IMG/VR virus record: IMGVR_UViG_3300032245_001170
Span: 37,588-101,587 of that record
Length of the DNA stretch: 64,000 nucleotides
Source: a virus
Direction: 5' to 3' (one strand)
How positions within the stretch are numbered: position 1 is the stretch's first letter; the number at the start of each line of letters is the position of its first letter. A program made the position numbers and the translations under genes. The notes below the pieces were generated by a model. That model had not been told where the DNA came from. It did not search any database and worked only from the letters and a program-made list of their open reading frames with translations. This document shows, in pieces, positions 25,004 to 33,668 of the stretch.

Positions 25004-27235
25004 TCAAGGTTTACGTCTCCTAACGCCTTTAGAATCTCCGGAAGCTCCACCGCCACCGGATCCACCACCGCTACCACCACCGGATGATGGTGCTGCGGGT
25101 CCACCTGCTGCAGATGCAGCAATACCTACCGCATTAAGCGCAGCATTACCTGCGATAATTGCGGCAACTACCATTTGTTGTGCTTCTTCACGTTCTTGTG
25201 GGGACATATCAGCACCTATACTTCCAAGTGCTTGTAGGGCTTCGCCCGGATCGCTAAATATTGCGCCAATTAATTCTGCAGGGTTCTCAAGTAGTACGAG
25301 GGCTGCAGCAACGTCTGCCGTAATGATAACTTTATTTCCGTTTTCATCCTGCCTAACCTCGACAGGAGTCTTTGGGGGAAGGTCCTTATACTCAAGTCCC
25401 GCTTCAGCAATTGCTTCAGCAGTTACTGCTTCGCCAGGTTTTAGGTCTTCTATAAGTGTGTTAACCTTTTCCTCTATTGATGGAGGTTCAGGTGATTCTG
25501 GTAACGGATTTTGTGGCTCTGGCTCTGGTGACACTGGTGCTGGTTCTTGTTCCAAAGGTGGTTCGACTTCCGCAGGAGGCTCCTCGGGTTCTACGGGTGG
25601 CGCTTCGGGTTCTACCGGTGGTAGTGGCTCTTCTGTGGGTGGTAATGGCTCTTCTGTGGGAGGTTCAGTAGGCAATGGCTCAGGATCAGGAATTGCTACA
25701 GGTGGCTCCTCAGGTTCTGGAGCAGGTTCTGGAGCAGGCTCGGGTTGCGGTTCAGGTTCTGGAACAGGTTCAGGAACGGGTTCTGGTTCAGGCGCAGGCT
25801 CAGGCGCAGGTTCTGGGGTTGGCTCTGGCAAAGGCTCAGGCTGTGGTGCAGGCTCTGGTTGAGGTTCAGGAGTCGGCGCAGGTTCAGGAGCAGGTGTCGG
25901 ATTGGCCGGGACCGGGTCCACTGGTGGAGTTGTAACAGCCGCTGCTGCAGCCTCTGCCGCAATACGTGCTGCCTCCGCTGCTGCGGCTAATCTTGCTGCC
26001 TCTGCAGCTGCTGCAGCTTGTCGTTCATATTCTGCTTGTACGGCCGCTGCTTCTGCCGCAACTCTAGCCGCTTCAATTGCTGCTAATCGTGCAGCTTCAA
26101 CTCTTGCTGCCTCAGCTTCTGCTGCTACACGTGCCGCTTCTGCTGCCGCTGCTTGTTCTGCAGCAATTCTTGCAGCCTCTGCGGCTGCCGCTTGTTCTGC
26201 TGCAATACGTGCAGCCTCTGCTGCTGCAGCTTGTTCAGCAGCAATTCTTGCTGCTTCTGCAGCTGCTGCTGCAGCCGCTGCTGCTGCTTGTTGTGCTTCT
26301 AATTCTGCTTGAGTTAATGCGTTTGCTGCAAGCTCTACTGGAGCGTCAATCTTTGTAACGTTTGCTTGTTCAAGGGTAGATACTGTTCCGTTTTGTAAGC
26401 GAGCACCATTACGTTCATTACCTGCTAGAGGGCCATCTACAGAGTATGTGTATGAAACATTTCCGTCTGTAAGGATCTGTGCAGTAATGACAATTTGAGT
26501 TGTATCACCAGTCATAGTTCCAAATGGACGATATTTACCATCAACTTGAAACCCACCATCAGAGGTACGAATAATAAAGTGAGTATCTGGCATTTGATTA
26601 GGCAATGCCCACCAGTCTTTAGATTCAACAGAGATAGATGGCGTATTTGGGTATGCCCAATAAGTGCCATCAGGTTGACCAAAAGTAATAACTGAGTTAG
26701 TTGTTGCGTAAATATCTGTATACTGAACACCGTTAAATAACACTGGCACAGTAATAGGAATACGATAGGAGCTATCGTCACCAGCATTGGTAACGGTTTC
26801 TACTACTGGATTTACTACTGGTGCCGCAACTACTACAGGTGGAGGAGTTAAAGATGGTTCCGGATTTGTTTGCGGTGTGCTTACTGGTTCTGGGGTTGGG
26901 GTTGGTTCTGGGGTACTTGTTGGCGATGCCTCGGGTGAAGGTGTTGGAGACGGCTCTACACTCGGAGAGGGAGAACTGGTTGGCTCGGGAGTCGAAGTTG
27001 GCGCAGGCTCACTCGTTGGCGATGTTGAAGGTGAAGGACTTGGAGTCGACTCAGTTGGACTTGGACTCGGACTTGAGTCGGGAGTCGGAGCGACAGTGGG
27101 TTGAGAAGTCTCAGTGGAAGCTGGGCTAACGGCAACTACTTCAGTAGTTGTTTCTTCTGCGTATGCTGAGTTTTGTCCCAATATAAATAGGAATAGTGCG
27201 AGGATTAATGCTGCGAATAGGCGCAGTGGGTTTAT
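25004..27235 (-). CDS. Secreted modular Pro/Ala-rich protein, probable AUA start
   Basis: 743 residues if translation starts at the ATA at 27233-27235, five bases after AAGGAG. This adds [19 protein letters not shown] and an SAYA/EE cleavage site, a textbook signal peptide. The first ATG/GTG/TTG-type codon (TTG, 27179-27181) would lose it. Order: signal peptide; Thr/Pro/Ser linker (about 25-120); a folded nidogen-like region near 150-290 ([20 protein letters not shown]); Ala-rich coiled coil ([12 protein letters not shown] repeats, about 290-440); Pro-Glu repeats (about 440-575); helical domain; Gly/Ser tail ending RRRKP. A secreted or surface protein beside lysis genes; function unknown. Confidence 0.7.
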   Translation of the reverse strand: MNPLRLFAALILALFLFILGQNSAYAEETTTEVVAVSPASTETSQPTVAPTPDSSPSPSPTESTPSPSPSTSPTSEPAPTSTPEPTSSPSPSVEPSPTPSPEASPTSTPEPTPTPEPVSTPQTNPEPSLTPPPVVVAAPVVNPVVETVTNAGDDSSYRIPITVPVLFNGVQYTDIYATTNSVITFGQPDGTYWAYPNTPSISVESKDWWALPNQMPDTHFIIRTSDGGFQVDGKYRPFGTMTGDTTQIVITAQILTDGNVSYTYSVDGPLAGNERNGARLQNGTVSTLEQANVTKIDAPVELAANALTQAELEAQQAAAAAAAAAAEAARIAAEQAAAAEAARIAAEQAAAAEAARIAAEQAAAAEAARVAAEAEAARVEAARLAAIEAARVAAEAAAVQAEYERQAAAAAEAARLAAAAEAARIAAEAAAAAVTTPPVDPVPANPTPAPEPAPTPEPQPEPAPQPEPLPEPTPEPAPEPAPEPEPVPEPVPEPEPQPEPAPEPAPEPEEPPVAIPDPEPLPTEPPTEEPLPPTEEPLPPVEPEAPPVEPEEPPAEVEPPLEQEPAPVSPEPEPQNPLPESPEPPSIEEKVNTLIEDLKPGEAVTAEAIAEAGLEYKDLPPKTPVEVRQDENGNKVIITADVAAALVLLENPAELIGAIFSDPGEALQALGSIGADMSPQEREEAQQMVVAAIIAGNAALNAVGIAASAAGGPAAPSSGGGSGGGSGGGGASGDSKGVRRRKP

Positions 27236-27247
27236 TTTATCTCCTTA

Positions 27248-27301
27248 GTAACTATGGTCATACTTTAACATGACGGGGTGTAATTTGTGTATCATAGTTA
27301 C
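27248..27301. promoter_or_regulatory. Nested dyads in the divergent region
   Basis: GTAACTATG at 27248-27256 and CATAGTTAC at 27293-27301 form a perfect 9-bp inverted repeat. Directly inside the left arm, GTCAT and ATGAC (27257-27274) form a second dyad. Two genes diverge from here, so an operator for both promoters is likely. Confidence 0.45.
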
Positions 27302-27329
27302 GCTTACAACTTAAACTCTTGGAGATCTA

Positions 27330-27536
27330 ATGTCACCTCAAGACTGGGCCGCGTTTGCACTTTCAATTAGTTCGTTAATTGGTGCATTTGCAATAATGAT
27401 TCGTTGGATGGTTAAACATTACCTATCTGAATTGAAACCAAATTCCGGCAGCAGTTTAAAAGATGCTGTCAATAGATTAGAATCAAGAATTGATGATCTA
27501 TACGTGATCATCGCAGAACGAAATAACAAGGAGTAA
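27330..27536 (+). CDS. Small single-spanning membrane protein
   Basis: 68 residues. One hydrophobic helix (FALSISSLIGAFAIMIRWMV) is followed by a charged helical tail (SLKDAVNRLESRIDDLYVII) likely to form a coiled coil. The size and shape fit phage holins or spanin-like helpers. It lies right before another holin candidate. Confidence 0.5.
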   Translation: MSPQDWAAFALSISSLIGAFAIMIRWMVKHYLSELKPNSGSSLKDAVNRLESRIDDLYVIIAERNNKE

Positions 27537-27539
27537 CAA

Positions 27540-27827
27540 ATGAAAATTGATCCAAAGATTGTAGCAATGCTTGCCTCTTGGGCCCGCTCTTTTATTGCAG
27601 CGGCTACCGCTTTGTGGGCAACAGGTAATACAGATCCAAAGGGTCTTATTGCAGCAGGTTTAGCAGCAGTGATTCCCGTAGCTCTTCGTGCCATTAACCC
27701 TAAAGACCCAGCATTTGGTATTGTGAAGCTAGCTCTTCCACAAATTACCAAGCAATTAGACGCTGTTCTTGAGGCTTCTAATAAAAAAGCAGCCGCTAAG
27801 AAAGCCGCAACACCTAAAAAGAAGTAA
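27540..27827 (+). CDS. Holin-like protein
   Basis: 95 residues with two hydrophobic segments (SFIAAATALWATG and IAAGLAAVIPVALRAI) and a lysine-rich tail (KKAAAKKAATPKKK). This matches the layout of actinobacterial phage holins. AAGGAG ribosome site. Together with 24454 there may be two holins; which one forms the hole is unknown. Confidence 0.55.
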   Translation: MKIDPKIVAMLASWARSFIAAATALWATGNTDPKGLIAAGLAAVIPVALRAINPKDPAFGIVKLALPQITKQLDAVLEASNKKAAAKKAATPKKK

Positions 27828-27836
27828 ACTCTAGGT

Positions 27837-28379
27837 ATGCCTTCCTCACATCAAAATTGGCAGTACCTTGGAGCCAGCGGTTATATTGGCGCTTACACCA
27901 CCACTGGTGGTGGAGGCACGCCTGTCGTACCTCGAAGCTCTATGGATTTCTTGCGTATGGGTGTGGGAAGAACTCCAGAAGCTGAATACCCAGATGGTTA
28001 CCTAGGAACAATTCGTTCTCGTCGTGACGATAAAGGCAAGCCTTACGCAACTTCAGATACAGTTTTAGATTCTCTTAAGGCACGTCAGAACCAACGTGGA
28101 TACCAACGAGGTGTTCACAAAGGTGAGCGAATTGATCCGGGTGAGTACGCCTGGCCAGATGGTTTGAAACCAGATCGTAGATTAAAAGTGTCTCCTAAGT
28201 TCGATGAGAACGAGGGCAGCATGCTTATGTATGTTCGTAGAAATGCGCCTAATCAAAATTTAGCGCCTGCTCCTCATCTTGTTAATGATGGTAAAGCAAA
28301 TGTTTCTGCAAATGTTCCTGCTGAATTCCACCCAAGAACTGCAGCTCACTTCCAACATCTAAAGCCTAGGTTTCAATAA
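27837..28379 (+). CDS. Unknown protein, possibly virion associated
   Basis: 180 residues, Gly/Arg/Pro-rich with few predicted helices. Repeated R-rich turns (GTIRSRRDDKGKPY, RGYQRGVHKGERI). No family recognised. First of a run of small basic proteins up to 31.5 kb. Overlaps the next start. Confidence 0.45.
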   Translation: MPSSHQNWQYLGASGYIGAYTTTGGGGTPVVPRSSMDFLRMGVGRTPEAEYPDGYLGTIRSRRDDKGKPYATSDTVLDSLKARQNQRGYQRGVHKGERIDPGEYAWPDGLKPDRRLKVSPKFDENEGSMLMYVRRNAPNQNLAPAPHLVNDGKANVSANVPAEFHPRTAAHFQHLKPRFQ

Positions 28380-28729
28380 TGTATACACAAGACTCTGTTT
28401 ATGATCATAGTAAGGGTCGTCCCATTACCTCTGAGGATCCGGGGATCCGTTACGATTACATGGGGCCTTTTAAAGATACACAAGAGGCTTTGTTAACTAG
28501 AGCTGTTCGTTCAGTAACTCTTCCAAAGCAGATGGTTCAGGATATTGTTCGACCACCTTTGCCACAGATACAGCTATTCCCACCGCGTTACGGTTACCGT
28601 ACACGTGCTATTGGCATTATGGATGTAATGGATGTTGATGCTCAGTTTGAGCCTACAAGAACAGACTATTCACAATCTCCCACCTCATATCAGGGAACTA
28701 GCCGTAACGTATCAGAATCAGTATGGTAA
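28379..28729 (+). CDS. Unknown protein of the basic cluster
   Basis: 116 residues beginning MYTQDSVYDHSKGRP and containing PPLPQIQLFPPRYGYRTRAI. No recognised domain. Start overlaps the preceding stop by one base. Confidence 0.45.
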   Translation: MYTQDSVYDHSKGRPITSEDPGIRYDYMGPFKDTQEALLTRAVRSVTLPKQMVQDIVRPPLPQIQLFPPRYGYRTRAIGIMDVMDVDAQFEPTRTDYSQSPTSYQGTSRNVSESVW

Positions 28730-28735
28730 CGGGTA

Positions 28736-28972
28736 ATGAGCGATGAGTTTGTAAAAAAATGGAAGGGTGTAAAAAAGGGAGACCCTGAATACACCGGAGT
28801 TATGACAAATTCAAGGTATCATTGTAAAGATTGTTTTGTAAATTCTGGATGGTCTCACGGAGAAGATCGAGCTGCAGCAGTAGCTGCTAATCGTGCTCCT
28901 AAACTTTCTGGAATTTGCAGGGATTGTTCTACCCTTAGGTCTACAGATGGAAAGTGTGGTTGTAATGATTGA
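28736..28972 (+). CDS. Zinc-ribbon protein
   Basis: 78 residues with YHCKDCF, ICRDCST and KCGCND cysteine pairs, enough for one or two zinc sites. Basic N-terminus. No family recognised. Confidence 0.55.
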   Translation: MSDEFVKKWKGVKKGDPEYTGVMTNSRYHCKDCFVNSGWSHGEDRAAAVAANRAPKLSGICRDCSTLRSTDGKCGCND

Positions 28973-29135
28973 GGAATACAGCACTGAAACTATCTATGAT
29001 GGTAGTGTGGAGTGTCCTAAGTGCGGCCTATTTATGACCCCAGTAGAAGCTATGTACACTGATGGAAAGATGTGTCCGTCTTGCAGAAACGATCTTTATG
29101 GAAAGCATATGAAAGGAGCTATGAGTGGCCGCTAA
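28965..29135 (+). CDS. Small zinc-ribbon protein
   Basis: 56 residues from the ATG overlapping the previous stop. ECPKCGLFM and MCPSCRND form a standard C-x2-C pair 21 residues apart. No family recognised. Confidence 0.6.
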   Translation: MIEEYSTETIYDGSVECPKCGLFMTPVEAMYTDGKMCPSCRNDLYGKHMKGAMSGR

Positions 29136-29412
29136 TTCAGGTGGAAAGCCTCCTAGAAACAGTACTCCCTCAGGAGCAAAAAAAGCCCGTGTGAGCAGAG
29201 TTCATACCGTAAGCGCTATCAAACGTCGATCATCCTTCAGCTCAGTAGAGTCTTGGGATCGTAAGTCTGCTGGAAAATGGCAGGCAGGGCAATCAAGCAG
29301 CCTCAATCCCGGCTCTGAACAAGCTACAGCTAGGCGCAGGAATACTACTAAGTATGTTGCTAGAACTAAGAAAGTCATTAGACCTAGGGTTCGTAAACAG
29401 CAAAAAGGCTGA
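29125..29412 (+). CDS. Highly basic protein, GTG start
   Basis: 95 residues from a GTG after an AAAGGAG site. Arg/Lys/Ser-rich throughout, ending KVIRPRVRKQQKG. It resembles small nucleoid- or virion-packaged basic proteins. No fold is visible. Confidence 0.5.
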   Translation: MAANSGGKPPRNSTPSGAKKARVSRVHTVSAIKRRSSFSSVESWDRKSAGKWQAGQSSSLNPGSEQATARRRNTTKYVARTKKVIRPRVRKQQKG

Positions 29413-29443
29413 CAATACATAAAAAAGGGTAGATACTAAGAAT

Positions 29444-29569
29444 ATGGCTATCAGAACTCCAGACGGCAAAGACGCTAAGTACAAGGTCGTACCTCTAAAG
29501 GTAAAGACCAAGGCTGATGTTGAAAAGGAAAAAGAAGCTAAAAAGAAAAAGAAAGCAGGCAAGAAATGA
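29444..29569 (+). CDS. 41-residue lysine-rich protein
   Basis: MAIRTPDGKDAKYKVVPLK followed by a Lys/Glu tail. Ends with an ATGA overlap with the next gene, which supports coding. Function unknown. Confidence 0.45.
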   Translation: MAIRTPDGKDAKYKVVPLKVKTKADVEKEKEAKKKKKAGKK

Positions 29570-29745
29570 GCAACGTACCTCGTAGAGAGAATGCCTCAAG
29601 TCGTGGATCTTTTACACACAGTGTTAGAGCTAAAGACGGTTCTTGGTCAGGTTCTGTAACCCCTATGGGTGCATCTTCTGCTGCTCATGCTAAAGGAATT
29701 ATTGAACAAGACGGCAAGTACGAAGTTACTACAGGTAAGGATTAA
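29566..29745 (+). CDS. 59-residue protein with VPRRE start
   Basis: Starts MSNVPRRENASSRGSF. The VPRRE box is shared with the next gene. Gly/Ser-rich, basic N-terminus, KDGSWSGSVTPMG centre. Function unknown. Confidence 0.5.
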   Translation: MSNVPRRENASSRGSFTHSVRAKDGSWSGSVTPMGASSAAHAKGIIEQDGKYEVTTGKD

Positions 29746-29747
29746 TC

Positions 29748-29903
29748 ATGGCTGCTGGAGTACCACGTAGAGAAAAAGTTCGTAAAGGATTTACTTCACC
29801 AAAAGGAATTGCTTTCTTATCAAAAGCTTCAGGAAACAAAAAAGTAGAACCAACTACAGTTAAAAAAGTTACGCCGCTTTATGACCAAGAAAAGGACAAG
29901 TAA
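29748..29903 (+). CDS. 51-residue protein with VPRRE start
   Basis: Starts MAAGVPRREKVRKGFTSPKG. Shares the VPRRE box with the previous gene, so the two may be remote paralogs or bind the same partner. Very basic. Overlaps the next gene by one base. Confidence 0.5.
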   Translation: MAAGVPRREKVRKGFTSPKGIAFLSKASGNKKVEPTTVKKVTPLYDQEKDK

Positions 29904-30187
29904 TGGCAACTAATGAATCACGCTCACTTAACGCATCTATGAATGATGGAGCAACCGACGGTAAGTACCGCAAGGTACGCCCTAACACTACTGTTGCCGA
30001 TCCTTCTACAGGAGATGACATCATGCGAGCTAACCGCAGTGGTCTAAATCCATATTGGAACTATGACTTTATTGAGCAAGAGGCAACAACAAAGGTTAAT
30101 CCTTTGTCAAGCAACGCTTCAGCTACACGTCGTGCACCTATGCCAGTTGCTGACATTGAAAACAATCAAATGGGTGCTAATTACTAA
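29903..30187 (+). CDS. Unknown small protein
   Basis: 94 residues, Asn/Ser/Arg-rich, without a recognised domain. Starts in a TAATG overlap; a GGAGCC site for the next gene follows. Confidence 0.45.
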   Translation: MATNESRSLNASMNDGATDGKYRKVRPNTTVADPSTGDDIMRANRSGLNPYWNYDFIEQEATTKVNPLSSNASATRRAPMPVADIENNQMGANY

Positions 30188-30197
30188 GGAGCCGTAA

Positions 30198-30452
30198 ATG
30201 GCTGACGACAAGTGGGGCAAAGTAAAAGACAACGTAAGAAAGATTTCTGACGCTGTCGGTTTGACCGACCCTAATTCTCATTGGGTACCCATTCCAGGTA
30301 AGGCATATGATGAACTACATCCAGCTGTGCGTGCACAGCGTAGCGGAGATCGTGCCGAACACTTAAAGCAGTTTGATTTAAGCGGTCCTTCTAATGTGGT
30401 ATCTATTAATGTTGCTAGAGAAAATAGAAAGTTAAAGAATAGTGGCACGTAG
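30198..30452 (+). CDS. Unknown small protein
   Basis: 84 residues beginning MADDKWGKVKDNVRKISDAV, with DLSGPSNVVSINVARENRKL at the end. No family recognised. Overlaps the next gene by 11 bases. Confidence 0.45.
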   Translation: MADDKWGKVKDNVRKISDAVGLTDPNSHWVPIPGKAYDELHPAVRAQRSGDRAEHLKQFDLSGPSNVVSINVARENRKLKNSGT

Positions 30453-31521
30453 ACGTCCTAACTCTGGACCTAAATTAGACTCTGCTGATTTTGAGGCACT
30501 GAGCTCTACCGATGTAGCGACCCCTAATAAAGTTATACCAAAAAAGATTACAGAAGCAGGCGCTGATAGTTATTTAAGGAACCCAAAGCTTAAAAAAACA
30601 AGCAAACTTTACTGCGAAGCAGATATGAGTGGACATGAAGCCACCCATCTTTTTACGCCACAAGGTGGAGATGAAGTATCTCTTTGCAAAACACATTTAG
30701 ATACTGCAGTAACTCACGCAATTATTAATAATAAGACTATTAAACAACGTCCTATAACAGTAGACGATGTAGAACCCCACGCTTTAAAGCGCCGCCTACA
30801 AATGTTTAATCAACGTAAGGTAGTAGAAGATGCTTTTCGGGCATCTGGTTTAACGGGAGCTGATGCTCTTTCTGGAAGAGAAAAAGAAGAAGTAGGGGGT
30901 GGTCGTAGACGCCACAGAGACCCTAACATTCCAGTAACTCCAGGAAAAGAGTTAGCTAAAGCCGCAAGATCTAAACCTCACCCAGCTGAAGAGGTATTAG
31001 CCGCTGTTGAAGAAACAGGCGGTCACAATGTACTTAGAGACTTAAACATTCTCAATGCTAAAAAGAACAAGATAGAACAGCCTCAAATGTATGATGGTGC
31101 CGGTAACAGAATATATGAGCTTGATAGAACTGGTAAAACTAAGGCTCTTCCTACACCAAGTGATAAGACTCTTGAAGAGATTCGTGCAGAGAATCACGCA
31201 AAAAGAAGTGAAGCGGCAAAAAACGCTAAGAATACAGGTAGATTTTCTAAGGGAAGCAATAAGAACCCTGGTCGTGGAAAAGTACCTGTACTTCCTGGCA
31301 CAGGACCTGTAGTATCTGACGATACTCCTTTAGGTAAGGCTTTTGAAATTAAGGCCAACCTAGAAGATAAGAGACAGCTGTCTGGAATTAGCTCGGCTAC
31401 TGATGCAGAAAGACTACGACATATTGAGCGTTTGAAGACTGACCCTGCTTACCGTAAGGCTCAGGAAGCAAAGGCTCGTAAAAACGCACAAAACAAGTCG
31501 GCACCACCCTTTACTACATAG
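30442..31521 (+). CDS. Large basic protein with a C/H zinc-like motif, GTG start
   Basis: 359 residues. Near 55-90, YCEADMSGHEATHLF followed by SLCKTHLDTAVTHA gives a C...H...H...C..H set. The remainder is Lys/Arg/Glu-rich and likely flexible. It closes the basic-protein run. Role unknown; a virion or DNA-associated role is inference. Confidence 0.45.
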   Translation: MARRRPNSGPKLDSADFEALSSTDVATPNKVIPKKITEAGADSYLRNPKLKKTSKLYCEADMSGHEATHLFTPQGGDEVSLCKTHLDTAVTHAIINNKTIKQRPITVDDVEPHALKRRLQMFNQRKVVEDAFRASGLTGADALSGREKEEVGGGRRRHRDPNIPVTPGKELAKAARSKPHPAEEVLAAVEETGGHNVLRDLNILNAKKNKIEQPQMYDGAGNRIYELDRTGKTKALPTPSDKTLEEIRAENHAKRSEAAKNAKNTGRFSKGSNKNPGRGKVPVLPGTGPVVSDDTPLGKAFEIKANLEDKRQLSGISSATDAERLRHIERLKTDPAYRKAQEAKARKNAQNKSAPPFTT

Positions 31522-31551
31522 TAGGATACGACTACTAACTCGGAGGAAAAT

Positions 31552-32133
31552 ATGACAATCCCTATTTTGGGTCAAAATGGACAACCAGCAGATCAAGGTA
31601 AGTACACAGAGATTAAGGACGATGGTCCTAAGATTCGTTTGTTGTACTGCTACAACTGTAAGACCATTGAAGAGTTACCAGACTTTGAAGGCAATCCAGA
31701 AGACGATGTAACTCTTGAAATTCTTGTAGAGCAACATCAATCTGCGGGTATACCCCACACCGGTTTTCTATCTAAGATCGGAGTAAAGCTTTACTCCCGC
31801 CCAGAAGTTCGTAAACAGGTTATTGAAAACTTACGTAACCGAGTTGGTGGCGGACTTGCAGATATCGATCCAGACTATTACACTACTAAAGCAACGTTTT
31901 ATGATGATGCAATGAAGTGCTATAGTAAGCACCTCAGACCAAAAGAGGGATGCCCTGATTGGAGAGCAAAAGACAAGCGTCTTGTTCCCAAGAATACCGC
32001 TGAACTCCGTAAGGAAGCAGGTTTGATGTCTGCTGCTAAATCAGCAGGCACCAATGTGTTTCTTTGTGATTTTTGTCCAGTTAAGTCCCACGTAGTAACC
32101 CAGCAGCGCAAGGCCGCTGGAATGTATGAATAA
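31552..32133 (+). CDS. Conserved-looking protein with two CxxC pairs
   Basis: 193 residues with a GGAGG site. LLYCYNCKTIEELPDFEG begins it and FLCDFCPVKSHVV ends it. Between them, helical VLVEQHQ/RPEVRKQV-type segments and further cysteines (KCYSKH, EGCPDW). A metal-binding protein of unknown role; likely conserved in related phages, from pattern only. Confidence 0.5.
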   Translation: MTIPILGQNGQPADQGKYTEIKDDGPKIRLLYCYNCKTIEELPDFEGNPEDDVTLEILVEQHQSAGIPHTGFLSKIGVKLYSRPEVRKQVIENLRNRVGGGLADIDPDYYTTKATFYDDAMKCYSKHLRPKEGCPDWRAKDKRLVPKNTAELRKEAGLMSAAKSAGTNVFLCDFCPVKSHVVTQQRKAAGMYE

Positions 32134-32143
32134 GGAGAATCCA

Positions 32144-32461
32144 GTGTCAGAAGACCGTCCAGTAAACGCAACGATTGAGGAATCAGCAGAACTTCTTGAA
32201 ACCCTTAATCCAGAACCAGAACTTAAAGAATCAGGCGCACCTAAGATTGCAACTGGCTTTGCAGTATTGATCGATGTAGATGGGCACGTATTTGTTGAAC
32301 GTGACCGAACTCTATTCTCTATGCCGGTTGAGCGAGAGATTACCTTGCTTGAGGTTCGTCGATATGCTTCAGAGATCATTGCAGATCTACAGGCACAGGC
32401 AGCTGCAGAATATACAGTAGCTCGCTTGGAAGCCCTAGAAATGCAGAAGAAAAAGAAGTAA
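32144..32461 (+). CDS. Unknown protein; GTG start favoured
   Basis: 105 residues from the GTG at 32144, six bases after AAGGAG (32132-32137). An ATG at 32126 overlaps the previous gene and lacks a site. Acidic N-terminus, then a small beta segment (TGFAVLIDVDGHVFVERD), then an Ala-rich helix. Confidence 0.55.
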   Translation: MSEDRPVNATIEESAELLETLNPEPELKESGAPKIATGFAVLIDVDGHVFVERDRTLFSMPVEREITLLEVRRYASEIIADLQAQAAAEYTVARLEALEMQKKKK

Positions 32462-32477
32462 ATAAACTTTATTTACT

Positions 32478-32507
32478 AATAGGCAGGCCTTTAGGGGTCT
32501 GCCTATT
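32478..32507 (+). terminator. Rho-independent terminator
   Basis: AATAGGCAG and CTGCCTATT pair over 9 bp around a GCCTTTAGGGGT loop and are followed by GTTTTGTT. Confidence 0.85.
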
Positions 32508-32531
32508 GTTTTGTTATGAAAGAATAGGTCT

Positions 32532-33407
32532 ATGACCTTTGCGACTTCCTACTTCAGTAGGCCTTCAGAACAGCTTGATCCAAAGCTGTTTGACTCTGAA
32601 GGTTTAAAGCCTTGGGTTCGCACAGGTGTACTTTCTATGCTCTTTGATTATTTAGCAAAGAACTACACCTCACCCCATACCTGGACAAAAGCTTGGCTTG
32701 CCGGATCTGGAGTCTCTTACCAGTGGGAAGCTGCACGGGAACCTGGTGACTTAGATTGTTTAGTTGGAATTAACTATGTTCTTTTTAGACAAACTAATCC
32801 AGATTACGTTAGCTTATCGAATCAAGAAATAGCTTCGTTAATCAATGAGGGTTTTAATGCAGACCTTATGCCAAAGACTCGTAACTGGGAAGGCTATGAG
32901 CTTACATACTATGTCAACGAGCAATCAGATATTAGGGACATCAACCCATACGCAGCTTATGACTTAATTGGCGATATTTGGGAAGTAATGCCAGAAAAAA
33001 ATATTCAAGCACCGTACAGTCGTGCTTGGGAACAAAAAGCACAGAGAGACCAAGAAATGGCTAAAGAAATGTTAGCTCGCCATTCTTCAGCTCTTGAAGA
33101 AGTTCGCGGTGCAACTAACCCTGCTCATAGATTGAACGCTGAACGTAGACTAAAGATGGCTACAGACCAGGCGTCTACATTTTTTGATGATATCCATGCC
33201 GGAAGAAAAATTGCATTTAGCAAGATTGGCGCAGGATACTCAGACTTTAATAATTATAGATGGCAAGCAGGCAAGCGTTCTGGAATTATTCAAGCTCTAA
33301 GAACAATAAAAGATTCTAAGACTGAGGCTGAGAAACAACAACAGCTTCAGACCTATGGAGTTGAACTACCAGATACAGATACTTTACTAAGGAGAATACA
33401 TGGCTAA
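32532..33407 (+). CDS. Nucleotidyltransferase-fold protein
   Basis: 291 residues. The segment KAWLAGSGVSYQWEAAREPG followed by DLDCLVGI is the GS...DxD signature of the polymerase-beta nucleotidyltransferase fold. A later strand (GYELTYYVNEQ) could supply the third acidic residue. The C-terminal half is helical and charged. Activity could be NMP transfer to protein or RNA. Substrate unknown. Confidence 0.6.
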   Translation: MTFATSYFSRPSEQLDPKLFDSEGLKPWVRTGVLSMLFDYLAKNYTSPHTWTKAWLAGSGVSYQWEAAREPGDLDCLVGINYVLFRQTNPDYVSLSNQEIASLINEGFNADLMPKTRNWEGYELTYYVNEQSDIRDINPYAAYDLIGDIWEVMPEKNIQAPYSRAWEQKAQRDQEMAKEMLARHSSALEEVRGATNPAHRLNAERRLKMATDQASTFFDDIHAGRKIAFSKIGAGYSDFNNYRWQAGKRSGIIQALRTIKDSKTEAEKQQQLQTYGVELPDTDTLLRRIHG

Positions 33408-33660
33408 GTCACCAGCATGGCAACGCAAAGAGGGTAAGAACCCTGAAGGCGGTCTCAATGCTAAGGGCAGAGCATCTGCCAAAGCACAGGGTCACAACCT
33501 AAAGCCACCAGTGTCTGCTAAGGAAGCGAAGAGCTCACCTAAGTCTGCAGCACGTCGTAAGTCTTTCTGTGCACGTATGGGCGGTATGCCCGGCCCTATG
33601 AAAGATAAGAATGGTAAACCAACTCGTAAGGCACTAGCACTTAGAAAGTGGGATTGTTAG
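33400..33660 (+). CDS. Small basic protein (DUF6321-like)
   Basis: 86 residues starting MAKSPAWQRKEGKNPEGGLN, close to a small family I know from large marine phages (DUF6321, from memory), including the RRKSFCARMGGM block and a WDC end. Function of the family is unknown. Confidence 0.6.
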   Translation: MAKSPAWQRKEGKNPEGGLNAKGRASAKAQGHNLKPPVSAKEAKSSPKSAARRKSFCARMGGMPGPMKDKNGKPTRKALALRKWDC

Positions 33661-33668
33661 GACACTAA

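Noticed and set aside
24978-25862. Glycine/serine-rich plus-strand protein of 294 residues
   Set aside because: It is the antisense image of the Pro-Glu repeats; the minus strand has signal peptide, ribosome site and operon context.
25477-26358. Long plus-strand frames opposite the Pro/Ala-rich protein
   Set aside because: Repetitive GCN/CCN/GAR codons on the minus strand create open frames on the other strand; no start signals.
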